64,000 nucleotides of DNA from Mantamonas sphyraenae. Its lineage: Eukaryota > CRuMs > Mantamonadidae. The notes under the pieces were generated by a model, which made no database searches, was not told the DNA's origin, and saw nothing but the letters and a program-made list of their open reading frames with translations. The position numbers and the translations under genes are program-made. The stretch is from contig JAPMXV010000042.1 of NCBI GenBank assembly GCA_026936335.1, forward strand, positions 62,001 through 126,000, in the 5' to 3' direction. Within the stretch, counting starts at the first letter, position 1. The number at the start of each line of letters is the position of its first letter. Positions 41,734 to 52,984 of this stretch are shown one piece after another.

Positions 41734-41822
41734 AACGACCGCGTCCTCTCCTCTCCCTCTCCGAGCAAAACACCCAGTACACCGAGGCTGTACATTGTCA
41801 CATTGTCACATTCCCCACCTAA

Positions 41823-44648
41823 TCACACAATGCTGCTGGCAGGCTTAAACTTCTTGCGGGCCGAGCCCCCTCGTCGGAACCGCACTCCAAGGAACAACAG
41901 CACCACCAACACCACACTGCCCACGCCCACCATCATCGGATGTCCATACAGCCCTTCGGTCGCGCCCATGTCCTCGTCCTGTGTAGATCCAGTGACCCCC
42001 ACCGTCGACGTGACTCCTGGTCCACCCTTCTCGCTGCTGCCATGTCCCCCATGCTCCTCGTGCTGACCCTGGCTCTGGCTGTCAGTACCCTTCTCTCCAT
42101 CTTTGCCCTTGTCCTGTGTCGTCCTCGTATCTGAGATTACAACTTGGCCGTCGTCGCTCGGCCTTGGTGTCTCCTGCTGAGGCGTCTTGTCCTCCACGCC
42201 ACGCCTATCCATTGGCGTCTCCCGTGCCACGGGTACTTCTGCCGTAGTTGCCACGGGTGTGGATGTGGGTGTGGGTGTGGGTGTGGGTGTGGGTTGTGCC
42301 CTGGGCGTGGGCGTCACTGTTGGCGTCACCTCGACCTTGGCCATGGGCGTCGGCACAACACTTGGCGTAGCAACCGGCGTGGACACAATGGGTGATGCTA
42401 TCGGCGATGCCGATGCAGCTGGTTCGGGCGACGCCGTGGGAACCACCTTGACCTGCGGATCGGCGCCTGCGCTCTTGCGCACGCGAAACTCGTCCAGCAG
42501 CTGCGGCTTTCCTGCACGGTGCATGCCACGCGTCTTTTCCGACGCACTATCGCACGCAGACACAAGCTGGAAGTGCAGTTCGCGCAGGGTGAAGCGCAGC
42601 CGCAAGTATCCGTGCACAGCCAACCGCTTCACCGACCACGCCGGATGCTCTGTCGTCCACCAGTCGTACAGTCCGGCCCCACCCACGCCAGCCATCACGT
42701 GGATAGGCAATGCTGGATTGTCCAGCACCTGGCTGCGCCGCATCTCCTCTGTCAACCCGTCCCATACCTTGTCCTCAAACACAGGCCACGTGCGTTCGTA
42801 CGCGTGGTCGTGACCCGTGAGCACCAGATCCACTTTGTACTCCTTCAGCAAGCTCTCCATTGCCTGTCGCATGGGCGGCGGTCCCGGCCGTTTCTTGCCT
42901 GCCCGGGAGTTGGAAGAGTACATTGGCCTGTGAAACATGGCCACCGTCCACACAATGCCCGGATTGTGCTGTGTCGAACGCAACAGCCGCTTCAGCCAAT
43001 GGAACTGCCTGGACGTCGGCCGGTAGTCGTGTTCCGACGACAGAGCAATGATGCGCACAAAGCCGTAGTCGAAAAAGTACCAATTGTCCCCCTGTCGCCA
43101 CGGCATCGGATATCGGTTGCGCATGGCCAGAAAGCGGTTGTCTTCGTGGTCATGGTTGCCATAGCACACCATGTATGGCTTCCATGCTGCCAGTGGCTGC
43201 ACCAGGTTCCCGTACACATCCCACAGCGTCCCGTTGCTCTCTGCGTACGCAATGTCCCCCATGTGCAGCATCAGGTTGGCGTCGTGGTTGTCCGCCAGTG
43301 CTTTGATCACCGCACGTGCCCCACGATCGTGTCCAATGTCACCCACGGCCGTAAACAACACCTCGGGCGAAAACGCATCACTCTGCTGGTGCGCCTTCCA
43401 CAACGCCTGCGCCTGTGCTGGCTCAAGCCGTTTGTGTGCCTTGTGGTTGTTGAACGCCCGTGGGCCTGTGCTAAACATGCGCACGTCGCTCCACGCACAG
43501 TTCTTGTGCCGACGTGGCGAGCAGCCCACCTTGTAGTAGTATCGCGTCAACGGCTTCAGCTTGTGCATCGTTGCGTGGTGGATGAACCCATCCCACCCTC
43601 CTGCCCTGTATGTGTACGACACTCCCGTGCTCCTCTTCTGCATCTTTGGCTTCGTTCCCGCCGCCGGCGCCTGCCAGTACTTGACGTGGCTCACACTGGT
43701 GTTTGCAAACGTCACCCACGTGGCACCCATCATGGCCGTCGTGTGCCCAATGTTCAGGTGTACCTGCTGTGGACGCTTGTCCCACTTGTGCTTCGCCACC
43801 TGCACCTGTGGATTGTGACCTCCGCGCACAATCTTCCGCGGCGCCTTGGCTCGCGATTCCCCTTGCGAGCCCTTTGCCCTTGCCACGGTCGTTGTCTGTG
43901 CACGCTGTACCTCCCTACGCCTTTCACGCCCTCCAAGCTGTCCAGGCTGCTGTCCATGTTCGCCATTTCTTCCTCCTCCTCCCAACCGTTTCCCTGCACG
44001 TGTGGCCACCCGTCTCCGTACCCTTGGCTTCCCCACGGCTCCTCGGTCCTGCGCTTGCAACGCCGCAATCTCCGCCGCCTCCTGCCCACCTGCGTGGTTC
44101 TTTCGGTTCCTCACTCGGTTGTGGCCGCTTTTACTCCTGCTGCGGCTATTCCTGTTTCTGCTCCGGCTCCGTTCCCTGTTACTCCTCTTGCTGTGGCTGT
44201 TGCGGCGGTTGCTCGGTTCACGCCACCCGTCCTCCTCGCTCTCGTTCTCGCTTTCGCCTCCCCGTCCGCCTCGTCCTCGCCTTTGGCCGTATCCGTTGCC
44301 CTCCTCCACTTCACTCTCACTCTCGCTGCCCCATCCTCCCTGCTCGTTGTCCGATGCACTCTGGTACGGCTCCTGTCCACGTGTCAGTACAACGGGCATG
44401 CGCTTCCTCTCTGGACCAACACCCACCAACGCAATCCCACTGAGCCGCGTCACCACTCTCCACTCCGTTTGCAATCACTCCTCCTCCTCCCCCATGCCGT
44501 CCATGTGCCTTACTCTGTACGTTTCCCCGTCGCTCTCGCCTTCACTTTCGGACCCCGAAAACCCGCCTCGGTGTGCCTCCACCTCCTGACTGCACAGCAC
44601 CAGCAAACACACAAGCCACGCTGTGCATATGCCACACCACACTGTCAT
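41823..44648 (-). CDS. Purple acid phosphatase, type I membrane-anchored, two exons
   Basis: Model: complement of join(41823..44372, 44514..44648), 894 aa. Exon 1 carries a signal peptide (MTVWCGICTAWLVCLLVLCS). Its donor GTAAGG and the acceptor GTGGACAG remove an in-frame TGA at 44475-44477. A ~170-residue Ser/Arg/Glu-rich, very basic region follows, then an Fn3-like PAP N-domain (VHLNIGHTTAMMGATWVTFA). The metallophosphoesterase core has the metal-ligand blocks GDIG, GDIAYAE, GNHDHE, FHRPMY and TGHDHAYERTWP. The C-terminal third is Pro/Thr/acidic with a (TP)n repeat and ends in one TM helix (GVGSVVLVVLLFLGVRF). Plant-type PAPs hydrolyse phosphate esters at acid pH outside the cell or in lysosomes. 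The RS-like lumenal stretch and the anchor are unusual for the family. Confidence 0.9.
42258..42296. repeat. GTGTGG microsatellite coding (Thr-Pro)n in the phosphatase
   Basis: Six to seven copies of a GTGTGG-type hexamer on plus, read as PTPTPTPTPT on minus. It belongs to the extended stalk between the phosphatase domain and the TM helix. Confidence 0.75.
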
Positions 44649-44809
44649 GCGCCTCCCTGCACTCCTCTTGGATCCCATCTGTCGTCCAAGCAACCTCATG
44701 ACGTACACACGCTGCGTCTGGCAGCGCAGACCCTTGCATCCGCACATCTGATCACACATGAACAAAAGCAAAACACACAAGAAATGTTGCTCCTTCATTT
44801 GTGGATTCT

Positions 44810-45586
44810 CTAAACCACAACCAGGCCTGCCAGCAGCGTCAGCAGAGAAATACCAACCACCAGGCCTTTGGCCACGGACACCGTGCTACCCGCGCTAAAT
44901 CCAGACTCTCGGTACACGTCCGCACACTCCACATGTGGGTACTCAGACAGATCACCGCCAAAACACGTCTGCAGTCCCGGTTCGCGTGCAATGTACAGCG
45001 AATCCGAAGACACAGTCACTGCCGCGGCCTCCGTCACATTGCCGTATGCGGTGCCATCCGTCACCGCGGGGCTGCTGCCTGTGCTTGCTGATGTGTTGGA
45101 CCCACTGTTGTGGAGCAAGTGGCACGCCAAAACGCTGGGCGAAAACTCGTCCTTGATGTACGACGCGGTTCCGTTCACCGCGATCGTTGAGAAGGCACAT
45201 GTTTGCACAAACATATAGTACATCTCGGGGCAAAACACGGGCGCTTTCCACTGCGACGCCGTGGCATCGTCCGGATCCGTCGCATTGTTTGCCACCGCAA
45301 AAAGCCGCGGCAAGGACGTTTTGCTCGACACCGTTTGGCTGCTGAACTTGCTGTCCGGCATGCACGGCCACAGTACCATCTGCCTCAGCAATGCCTTGCA
45401 CTTCTGTTGGTCGTTCGCCCTAATCTGCACTCCTGTCGCGTTACCGTTGTAGGAAAACTCCCTTTGCAGAGTGGAAGGAGGGTCGCCTCCCGTCACACGA
45501 TTCACTCGGTTTACAAGTTTCTGCTGATACTCCGCGGAGCAGCAGCTGAATTCACGTTCATACGAGCACCCACTGGGGTTCAACGC
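44810..45586 (-). CDS. Folate-receptor-like Cys-rich surface protein (5' end not resolved)
   Basis: The main exon gives 258 residues after a CATGAACAG acceptor at 45586/45587. It starts ALNPSGCSYEREFSCCSAEY, with the C ... CC spacing of folate receptor and riboflavin-binding domains. CKALLRQMVLWPCMPDS and FCPEMYYMFVQTCAF follow, the later half-cystines of that fold. Four or more N-x-S/T sites lie in a Ser/Thr-rich part. A C-terminal hydrophobic stretch (VAKGLVVGISLLTLLAGLVVV) with no following charges fits a GPI signal or TM end. An upstream donor (GTAAGT at 45694-45699) with open frame VNCAVDGASAA suggests a 5' exon, but I found no ATG with a signal peptide. Small-ligand binding is inference. 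Confidence 0.6.
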   Translation of the reverse strand, partial: ALNPSGCSYEREFSCCSAEYQQKLVNRVNRVTGGDPPSTLQREFSYNGNATGVQIRANDQQKCKALLRQMVLWPCMPDSKFSSQTVSSKTSLPRLFAVANNATDPDDATASQWKAPVFCPEMYYMFVQTCAFSTIAVNGTASYIKDEFSPSVLACHLLHNSGSNTSASTGSSPAVTDGTAYGNVTEAAAVTVSSDSLYIAREPGLQTCFGGDLSEYPHVECADVYRESGFSAGSTVSVAKGLVVGISLLTLLAGLVVV

Positions 45587-46082
45587 CTGTTCATGTTTGT
45601 GTACGTTTGCGTATGCGTGTGTGTGTATGGTGTTTTGTCGCGTGAGTCGCCCGGTTTGTTGCCTGGGTTGTGTGATGACTTGGCGCCCGCCAAACTTACA
45701 GCTGCTGACGCTCCATCCACAGCGCAGTTTACACCGTCTACACGAACACAACGCAGAGCAGGTGTGCACGTACGCACATACACACCAACCACAGAGCGTA
45801 GGAGCAGATGCGTCGTTCCGCGAGCCGAGTGTTGAGTTTGGGGTCGAAAAGTGTCAGTTGTCGCGGATCCAGGAACAACCACTCGTCAGCCCTCCGAAAA
45901 CAAGTGGTGACGTCCACACCGGGCAAAACCCACCCTGCGCATGTGCAATGCATACACAGCACGCTGCAAAAGCCACAAGTAGCCACGTGTACGTCAATCT
46001 CATGTGTGTGTGCAGAAGGTTTCAGGTTGATTGGATCCCGGAGCGCGGTGTGTTCCCCGTGCGAACCAATCAAACGAAAACC
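45587..46082. other. Divergent region with unresolved 5' exon(s) of the folate-receptor-like gene
   Basis: 496 bp before the OSCA start. It holds GT/CA-rich intron-like sequence (45587-45699) and a coding-like minus segment just above 45700. No clear start codon was found for the minus gene. Confidence 0.4.
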
Positions 46083-49000
46083 ATGAACCCGAAGCCATTG
46101 CTGCTCCCTGCAGCCCTGCTTCTTGCCTTTGTCCTGTGCATGGTCCAACCGACCATGGCACAGTCAACCTTTACCCTCGAGCAACGCTTGCGGTATAGCA
46201 TCAAGCAGATGCACAACGACAAGTATGTCAACGTGGCCATCTCTGGAAACGAAGCTCGTGTCATCGCGGGCCTGCCCTTGATCGTCACCGTCTACTCGCC
46301 CCTCGTTGTGAGGACTTCCTCACCAACTCCGATTCATATTGCACTTCGAAAACCCCCAACACGCTGCCCGTGTGGAACTTCACCCGCGGTGGAGAGCTCG
46401 TACGTTCTTCGCCGCATGTCGCCTCCTGTCCACGTTTCGGAGCCCGCCCTCCGAAAACTCGTCCCGGATCTTTGACAAAATTCCCCTCGCTTTGCTTCCC
46501 CTCTCGGCCTCCCGTAGCCCTGTGCTTCCGTCGCTCACACACCCATGCTCCCTCGATGCTGCCATCTCCATCACAGATCAAGACTGGAGGCCGATTCTTT
46601 GCCTCTGCAAGCTTCCCTAGCACCACCCTCCGCAACAGGCTGCCCCGTACCACAGACGGCCACCACCTCAACGTCACCGCTTCCTGCGTAGCCCCCGAGG
46701 ACGACGGCGAATGGGTCTTTATGCTCTGGAGCTCTTCAGAGGGCAATCTCGGTGTGACTCCCTCCCTTCTTGGCTCCCTGACCTTCAACATGCGCGTCGT
46801 CCAGCGAAGCAGTGAGTTTTGAGTTTGCCAGTCCCCGCCCAAACTCGTGTCCCGCCCCCTCTCCCGCCTCCCACGCCACACACACATCAGCTCACCTCAA
46901 TGCGCTTCCCCCCTCACCTTCCCTCTTTCTGTCTCTTCCACCACGCAGACATCCCCAAGGCTGTGTGGGGCAAGACCACAGACAGCCTCAACCAGAAGGT
47001 GGACGCAAAGCCGCCCACTGAGATCATTGTGGGCAAGTCCTTTGCCGAGCAGCCTCGCATCAAGGTCGAGCAGACATGCACTCCCAAGGCAGCTGCCACT
47101 CTGCTCGCAAATGTCTCAAAGAAAGCCTCCACCGGCGTCGGCGAGGCCTACCTCAACACCTTCCCGAAAGGAAGCGCTGGAAGCCTGCCCGCCCTCGCCG
47201 CCTGGACCAACGGCGGCCTTGACGCAGATGGACAGCTCGTGTTTCAGAACACCAAAGTGTATGGCCCCGCCGGCACCTACCGCATGGGCTTCCGTGACGC
47301 CCTCACCTGTGCCTTTGTCAACTTTGACCAGGACATGGTCATGGAGGTTGACACGGGCGGCGTCGACAACCTCATCATCATTGAGGCATCCCTCTTTGTT
47401 TTCTTCATCCTCATCTTCTCCGTCCTCCACATCATGAAGGACAAGGAGGTGGAGCGCCGACGCCTCATGGACGAGCAGGCCCTGGACAAGACAAAGTCGA
47501 CGGAGGACGACGGCCTCGACACGTCGAACTCGACGAGGACGTCTCTGTCCACAAGGGACGCATCGAAGTGGAAACATTCAGCAACGAGATCCAGGACAAC
47601 AGTGTCCAGGCCATGCCCTTTGGTTTGAAGAAGTTCTTCCGCTTCCTGTTCATGACCCCGAAGAAGGTGGAGGAAAACCAGGGCCACGACGGAGGCGCTC
47701 TCTTCCTCAAGTACGAAAACCTCGTCATGTTGGTTGTGGCCATCATCACCGTCATTTCCTGTGCTGTGTTGCTGCCTGCCTACATTGCCGGCGGCCGCTC
47801 CTACGACGACCTCACCGTTTACTCCATCGGCAACGCTGACGCAGCCGCCCAGATCTACGCTTCCATTGTGTTTGCTGTCCAGATGGCCCTGATCCTCGGC
47901 CTCAGCGTCTACGTCGGCCACATGTACCGCGTGTGGGCTCGTGTCGATGTCAGCATCAGCCCGTTCACCGTCATGGTTCCGGGTCTGCCCAAGACAGACC
48001 TCGACAACCGTCTGCTCTTTTCCCACTTTAACGAGCTCTTCCCGGGCAAGGTTGTCAGTGCACACCTTGTGTACAACCTCAAGGAACGCGTCGAAATCGA
48101 GCAGGAATACCAAAAGTGGAAGAAGAACCTGCATGGCGCCCAGCGCAGCTTCAAGCTCAAGAAGGAGAAGAAGCGACCGGTGATGAAGCATCCCGAAACC
48201 AAGGAAAAGGTCGATGCTCTCGACCTGTGCACGGAAAAGCTGGCGGAAATCGACGCCAAAAGTAACGAAACGGCCCTCAAGGTGGAGGAAGCCACGGGCC
48301 TGGGCTTTGTCTGCTTCTCCGACTTCAACACGGCCATGCTGTCCGTGTCCACGCGTCCCGTGAATCCCACTCAGTACGAGAAGCGCCTGGGTTTCTTCCT
48401 CAAGCCCCAGCCGGCCCCGGAGCCCGAAGATTTGCTTTGGGAGAACATCCAGAAGCCCGTGGGCATGGGAGCCAAACTGGGCAAGCACGTGCGCTCTTTC
48501 GCGATCACGGTCCTCCTGCTTGGCCTGTCCTCCCTCATCCTTTACGTCAACATCCTGATGGTCAACGGCGACTACGAGAACGGAGGTGTGGACACGAGCT
48601 TTTTCAGCAAGCTGGTGGCCTCGTTTGTGCCTGCCATGCTGCTGACCATCGTCAACTTTGTGTCCAACAAGCTGGTGCGCAAGATCATCGACCCTGCTCT
48701 GTGCCGCTCGCGTTCGCAATACTACAAGCGCATCCTTGGCGGCGTGTATGCCTTCCAGGTGATCAACTCGTTCATTGTGCCGACCATGTCGTACGGTCTC
48801 TACCTCAGCTCGCTGCCTGCGTGTGATCAGACGCAGCCAGGTTGTGTGGGCATCCCCAACGAGCACTACTTCACCTTCCTCCGCGTCACCATCCCGCTGT
48901 ACATGTCGATGGCCATCCAGAGTGCCCTGCGTGGCACCAGTCTGGATCTCGTGCGTCAAACGTCGCTCATCGACCGTTGGCTGGGCGTGGAGACGACCGA

Positions 49001-49778
49001 GTTCCCGGACTTTGACGTCATTGCACGCATGTCCAGCAACCTGGTCATGCTCACCGTCACCCTGTGCTACTCTGTCATTGCACCTTTTGTGCCGCTGTGT
49101 GCTCTGGGCTTTTTCCTGTTTGAGTACGTGGTGGACAAGTACCACATCCTGTTTGACCAGAACGTGTACCGATCCTACGGTGGCGTGTTGGGCGCCACAG
49201 CCGAGATCCTGTACAACCTGGTGGGTTTGGCCTCATTCGGCACCATGCTGTTCGGCGTCACCGCCAACTCGGTGCCTCTGTTTGTCACTGCCCTCATCAT
49301 CATGCTGGTCACGCTGGGCATCACCGTGCTGCGACTCATGATCTCCACCCTCAAGTTCCTGTGCTCGTGCAGCCGCTCGCCGTACAGCTTCCGCGAGAGG
49401 AACAAGCTGATCAACATGTTTGGTGGACGCCAGCTGACCGAAGAGGAGATGGAGCGTGCGCGCTTTGCCTACCAGAGCCCGTACATTGCCAAGGTGCGCG
49501 AGCAGCGCGAGAAGGAGATGGCAAACGCGCAGGCGGCTGCCCCGGCCGTGGCCGAGAACACTGTGGACAGCACCAGTGCCAAGGACGACAACGACGAGCA
49601 GGTGGAAGCCAGCAACGTCGAGGTCAAGGTGGAGGGCGACAAGGCCAACCCTGTCACTGTGGAGGAGAAGGAGGACAAGGGCACCGACGCCGAGGAGGTG
49701 GAGGTGGAGGATGACAATGGAGCTGAGCATGCGGAGGAGGAGGAAGGAGGAAGAGGAGGAAGAGGTCGACGAAGCTGA
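46083..49778 (+). CDS. OSCA/TMEM63-type mechanosensitive channel with signal peptide and extra ectodomain (two apparent frameshifts)
   Basis: Model: join(46083..46399, 46577..46811, 46949..49778), ~1127 aa with one base added near 46303-46310 and another near 47521. Signal peptide MNPKPLLLPAALLLAFVLCM. A ~380-residue ectodomain has Cys and N-x-T sites (VWNFTRGGEL, LNVTASCVAPEDDGEW). TM0 is LIIIEASLFVFFILIFSVLH. A cytosolic loop leads to LENLVMLVV-like TM1, TM2, and the RRM-like PHM7_cyt domain (FTVMVPGLPKTDLDNRLLFS to TGLGFVCFSDFNTAMLSVST). The RSN1_7TM block follows, with SFAITVLLLGLSSLILYVNI, LVASFVPAMLLTIVNFVSNK and IPLYMSMAIQSALRGTSLDL. The acidic C-tail is cytosolic. OSCA/TMEM63 proteins are stretch- or osmo-gated cation channels; the large N-terminal ectodomain is not typical. 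Confidence 0.88.
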
Positions 49779-49906
49779 GGAGAAGGAGGAGTAGGGGCAG
49801 ACGCGCTGGTGATGCCAGCCGGATTGCAAATCAAAGCCCGACCCATTTCTCCCACCCTCGCGCACACACACAGAACCCTCCTTCATACGCCGCGTTGGCA
49901 GAGTGC

Positions 49907-51354
49907 ATGGCAAACCAGAATACAGATGCAGCCGAACATTTCGAGAAGCAGATCCGCTGGCGGGATCTGGACCCGACGAAATACCTGGCGCTGAGTGCCT
50001 TTTGTACTGTGGGCATCGACCTTGTTGGGTACCCCGTCGAGCTCGTGCGCACGCGACTGCACGTACAAAACCATGTGGGTGCCCGAACGGGAGACGGGAA
50101 CTTCCGCCGAAATCCGTCAGACGGGAAAGTCCGCGCACGCTAACCCCGTTCTGGCCACACACACCAACACAGTCGCTGGCCAAGAATCCACACTCGTTCC
50201 CTCTGTACAGCAACACATGGCAGGCTCTGTTGACTGTGGGACGCATGGAGGGTGTGCGAGGCCTGTACAAAGGGTTCCTCGTCGCCGAAATTGGCGAAAT
50301 GATCAGCAATATGGCCTACTTCTCGGGCTACGAGATCCTAAAACAGGGCATGCAGGAGCACAGGAGTGCCAGTACATACACAAGTGGGTTGGCCGCCTGT
50401 AGAGACCACACATGGATGCGTGTGCATTGCGGGCGCACGTAAGAAGGTTCACCACTTGCTGACTCGCACACACACTGCCACACAGCCGCTCTGAGCACGT
50501 TTCTCGCAGGTGGTCTGGCAGAAAGCGTGTGCTGTGTCATCAATATGCCGTCCGACGTGATTGCAGCACGCATGCAAATTCAAGGGACCAACGGAGATCC
50601 ATCGTACAAAACGGCAAGATGTGAGTTACGCTGCACCACTGCGCCCCCCTTTTGATCGACCCTCTGGTCTGGAAATTCTCACGCGATTCCTGTTTGCATT
50701 TTTTTTTGACGGCTCGGATCAACACCGACCTCAGCTTCGTTTCGGGCCATCATCAAAGAGGATGGGGTGAAGGGGTTGTTTCGAGGGACAGTGGCAAGCA
50801 TGATGCGGTATGCGCCGTCGTCTGCACTGTGGTGGTCCACGTACGAGATCACCAAGGACAAGCTGCACGACCTGGACATCCGCAGCAAATTGGGATTGCC
50901 TGCGTTCAAGGCGAAGCCGCTGCTGGCTCATTCGAGCAAACATCCAAACGCACACAGTGGACATGGGCCTAAACAGACCGAGAAAAAGAAAGAAGATGAC
51001 ATGGATGCGGAAGAGGAGCAGTCGATGGCGGCAGGCGTGATGGAGTCGCTGATGGAAGAGAACGAAGTGGAAAATGAGGATCCGCTGATCCACGTGACCT
51101 CGGGCATGCTTGCGTCGCTGGTGTCCACGACACTGCTGAACCCCATCGACGTAGCACGAACACGCATTATGGTCCAGAGCAAGTCGTACCACATGCGCAA
51201 CACGTCTGTGTATTATGTGCTGTCCGAAATGATCCGCAAGGAAGGGATGATGGCATGTACAAAGGGACTGGGCGCAGCTCTGATCATCAACGTGCCCACT
51301 GCCATTGTTTCCATCACAACCTACGAGTGGATCAAAAAGATCAGCCTGCGCTGA
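49907..51354 (+). CDS. Mitochondrial carrier, SLC25A44-like, four exons
   Basis: Model: join(49907..50074, 50173..50383, 50486..50620, 50735..51354), 377 aa. Donors are GTGGGT (twice) and GTGAGT; acceptors end CACAG or CTCAG. Three carrier repeats have P-x-D/E-x-x-R/K signatures: YPVELVRTRL, MPSDVIAARM (weak third position) and NPIDVARTRI. RWRDLDPTKYL, GVRGLYKGFLV and EDGVKGLFRGTVASMMRYAP with SSALWWSTYE parallel SLC25A44, a branched-chain amino-acid importer of mitochondria. A ~70-residue charged insert (KPLLAHSSKHPNAHSGHG, KKKEDDMDAEEEQ) between repeats 2 and 3 is longer than usual. Substrate by homology only. Confidence 0.85.
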
Positions 51355-51380
51355 CACACAATGAGTGCATTTTTTCACCC

Positions 51381-52833
51381 TCACACGGAGGGAATGGACG
51401 GCAGCGGCCGCAATACACTCTCGCCATACGTCTGCAACATCTCATCGTCCTCGAAATCGTTGCTCACCGCCGTCACTTCGGCCATGCGCGAGCTGACATC
51501 CTTTGTGCTCTCGCCTGCCCCAGCACTGCTGCTGCTGCTGCTGCTGCTGCTGCCTCCTCCCTCGACGTCATCTCCATCCTTCTGTTCGGCCAGGAGGGCC
51601 TTGAGGTCAGGCTGCTTGGCCTTTTCTGTGATTTGGTAGGTGAGGCGTGTGGCCTTGGATGGGTCGTAGCGGTTCCGGGCAGGCGGGGTGGGCAACTCCA
51701 CGTAGGGGGCCACTGTGTTGCGCAGCAGTCGCAGGTCGCTTTCCAACCACGTCTGAACCTCTTCGCCATCGTCATAGTATCCTTCGAGGCCCTCCTCGTC
51801 TTGCTGGGTGAGCGGGTCGATGGCAAGGCCGAAGCGTGCACGAGCCAACGTGCGCAGGTAGGCGCTGGGCAGCTTGAGCATGGCGGTGGCCATGCTCTCC
51901 TCATCGTCCAACAGCGGCTTGAGCTCGTCTGCAAACTTGGACTTGAGGGCCTTGAGGAGCTTGTTGGCCTGTTCCAGCTCGCTGGTGAGGAGCTGGATGG
52001 CTTCCAGGGCAACCAGGGCACCAGGGTACTGTTTGGTGGCCACGTGGCACAGCGACAGCTGGTACAGCACGTTGACAATGTCCAGGTCAAACGTAATCAC
52101 CGAACGTTGTGCCTTGAACTGCATTACGTGCGACTTGAAGAACTGCAGGAGCGGGAGAGGGTCCCCGGTTTGTGTCAGCCACTGCCCAAGCACTTGACCA
52201 CACGGTGTGCACTCTCTCTCTCTCTCTCACACACACAAGAGACAGCGAGTCACTGTATGCACACCATCTCAGTCACAACTGGACAGCTGGGCTGGACGTG
52301 TGCGTGTATGCGGCGGTTGGGAGAGGCGGATGCCTTGTGCGTTGGCTCACCTTGAGACTCTGTCGAAAATCGACGCCCGCGGCGGCAAAGCGACCCAGCT
52401 GATTGTTTGCATATCCCCGCATGTAATAGCTGAGCACTTCCATGGTGTTGGTAAGCAGACACAGGTCAAAGTTGTCGATCTGGACCAGGGACAGGGCGCA
52501 AAAAAGGGCGCGGTCAGTGGAAAGGACAGCTGCTGGGCCGATTCGGCAGGGTGGCGGCGGCTGCACAGATCACAGGACTGCATGCCTCGTCGTCGCACAC
52601 AGCGCAGTGAACACAACACGGCGGTAGCAGGACATGGGCGGCGAGGGAACAAAGGGTGTGGGACGGGGGGTTTGAAAACGCACTGCCTGTTCGTAGTCAC
52701 CGAGCTTTGATTTCAGGACACCCCGGTTGAACGCATGGTATGGGTTCTGATCGCCCTCCTGGTCACTGGTGAGGTCCAGTGCCTGCTGGTACTTTCCCTC
52801 GGCGTAGAGGCTGACCACGGTGGACGAGGCCAT
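51381..52833 (-). CDS. TPR-like helical protein, three exons
   Basis: Model: complement of join(51381..52181, 52351..52479, 52684..52833), 359 aa; all junctions phase 0 (donors GTGCGT and GTGAGC; acceptors CCAG and GGCAG). Exon 1 starts MASSTVVSLYAEGKYQQALD and HAFNRGVLKSKLGDYEQA, two TPR-type helical pairs. Exon 2 reads YYMRGYANNQLGRFAAAG. Exon 3 has VNVLYQLSLCHVATKQYPGA, then non-TPR helices, a poly-Ser stretch coded by a (CTG)n tract at 51526-51552, and an acidic end FEDDEMLQTYG. The family is not recognised; scaffold or adaptor is the default guess. Its start is 151 bp from TBC1D19, divergent. Confidence 0.7.
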
Positions 52834-52984
52834 GTGTGCACGGGATAGGGTTGGGTTGCCTCGTCACCCGTGGATTCGCCAAGGGTGACTTGAACGTGAA
52901 TGTCAACACGCGTGGTGACGTCGCCACCGGCGTCCAGGGCGAGTGCACCAGTGGCATTGGTCACACGTGTGACTGACCAACGAA

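Noticed and set aside
44475-44477. In-frame TGA near the start of the purple acid phosphatase as a recoded or selenocysteine codon
   Set aside because: A GTAAGG donor at 44508-44513 and a GTGGACAG acceptor ending at 44373 remove it in phase 0 and join the signal peptide to the mature protein.
42519-44813. 764-residue plus-strand open frame
   Set aside because: Antisense to the purple acid phosphatase, which has all catalytic motifs; the plus frame has no recognisable domain.
47277-49145. 622-residue minus-strand open frame
   Set aside because: Antisense shadow of the OSCA gene; composition (His/Asp/Glu/Val rich) and lack of any domain mark it as mirrored codon bias.
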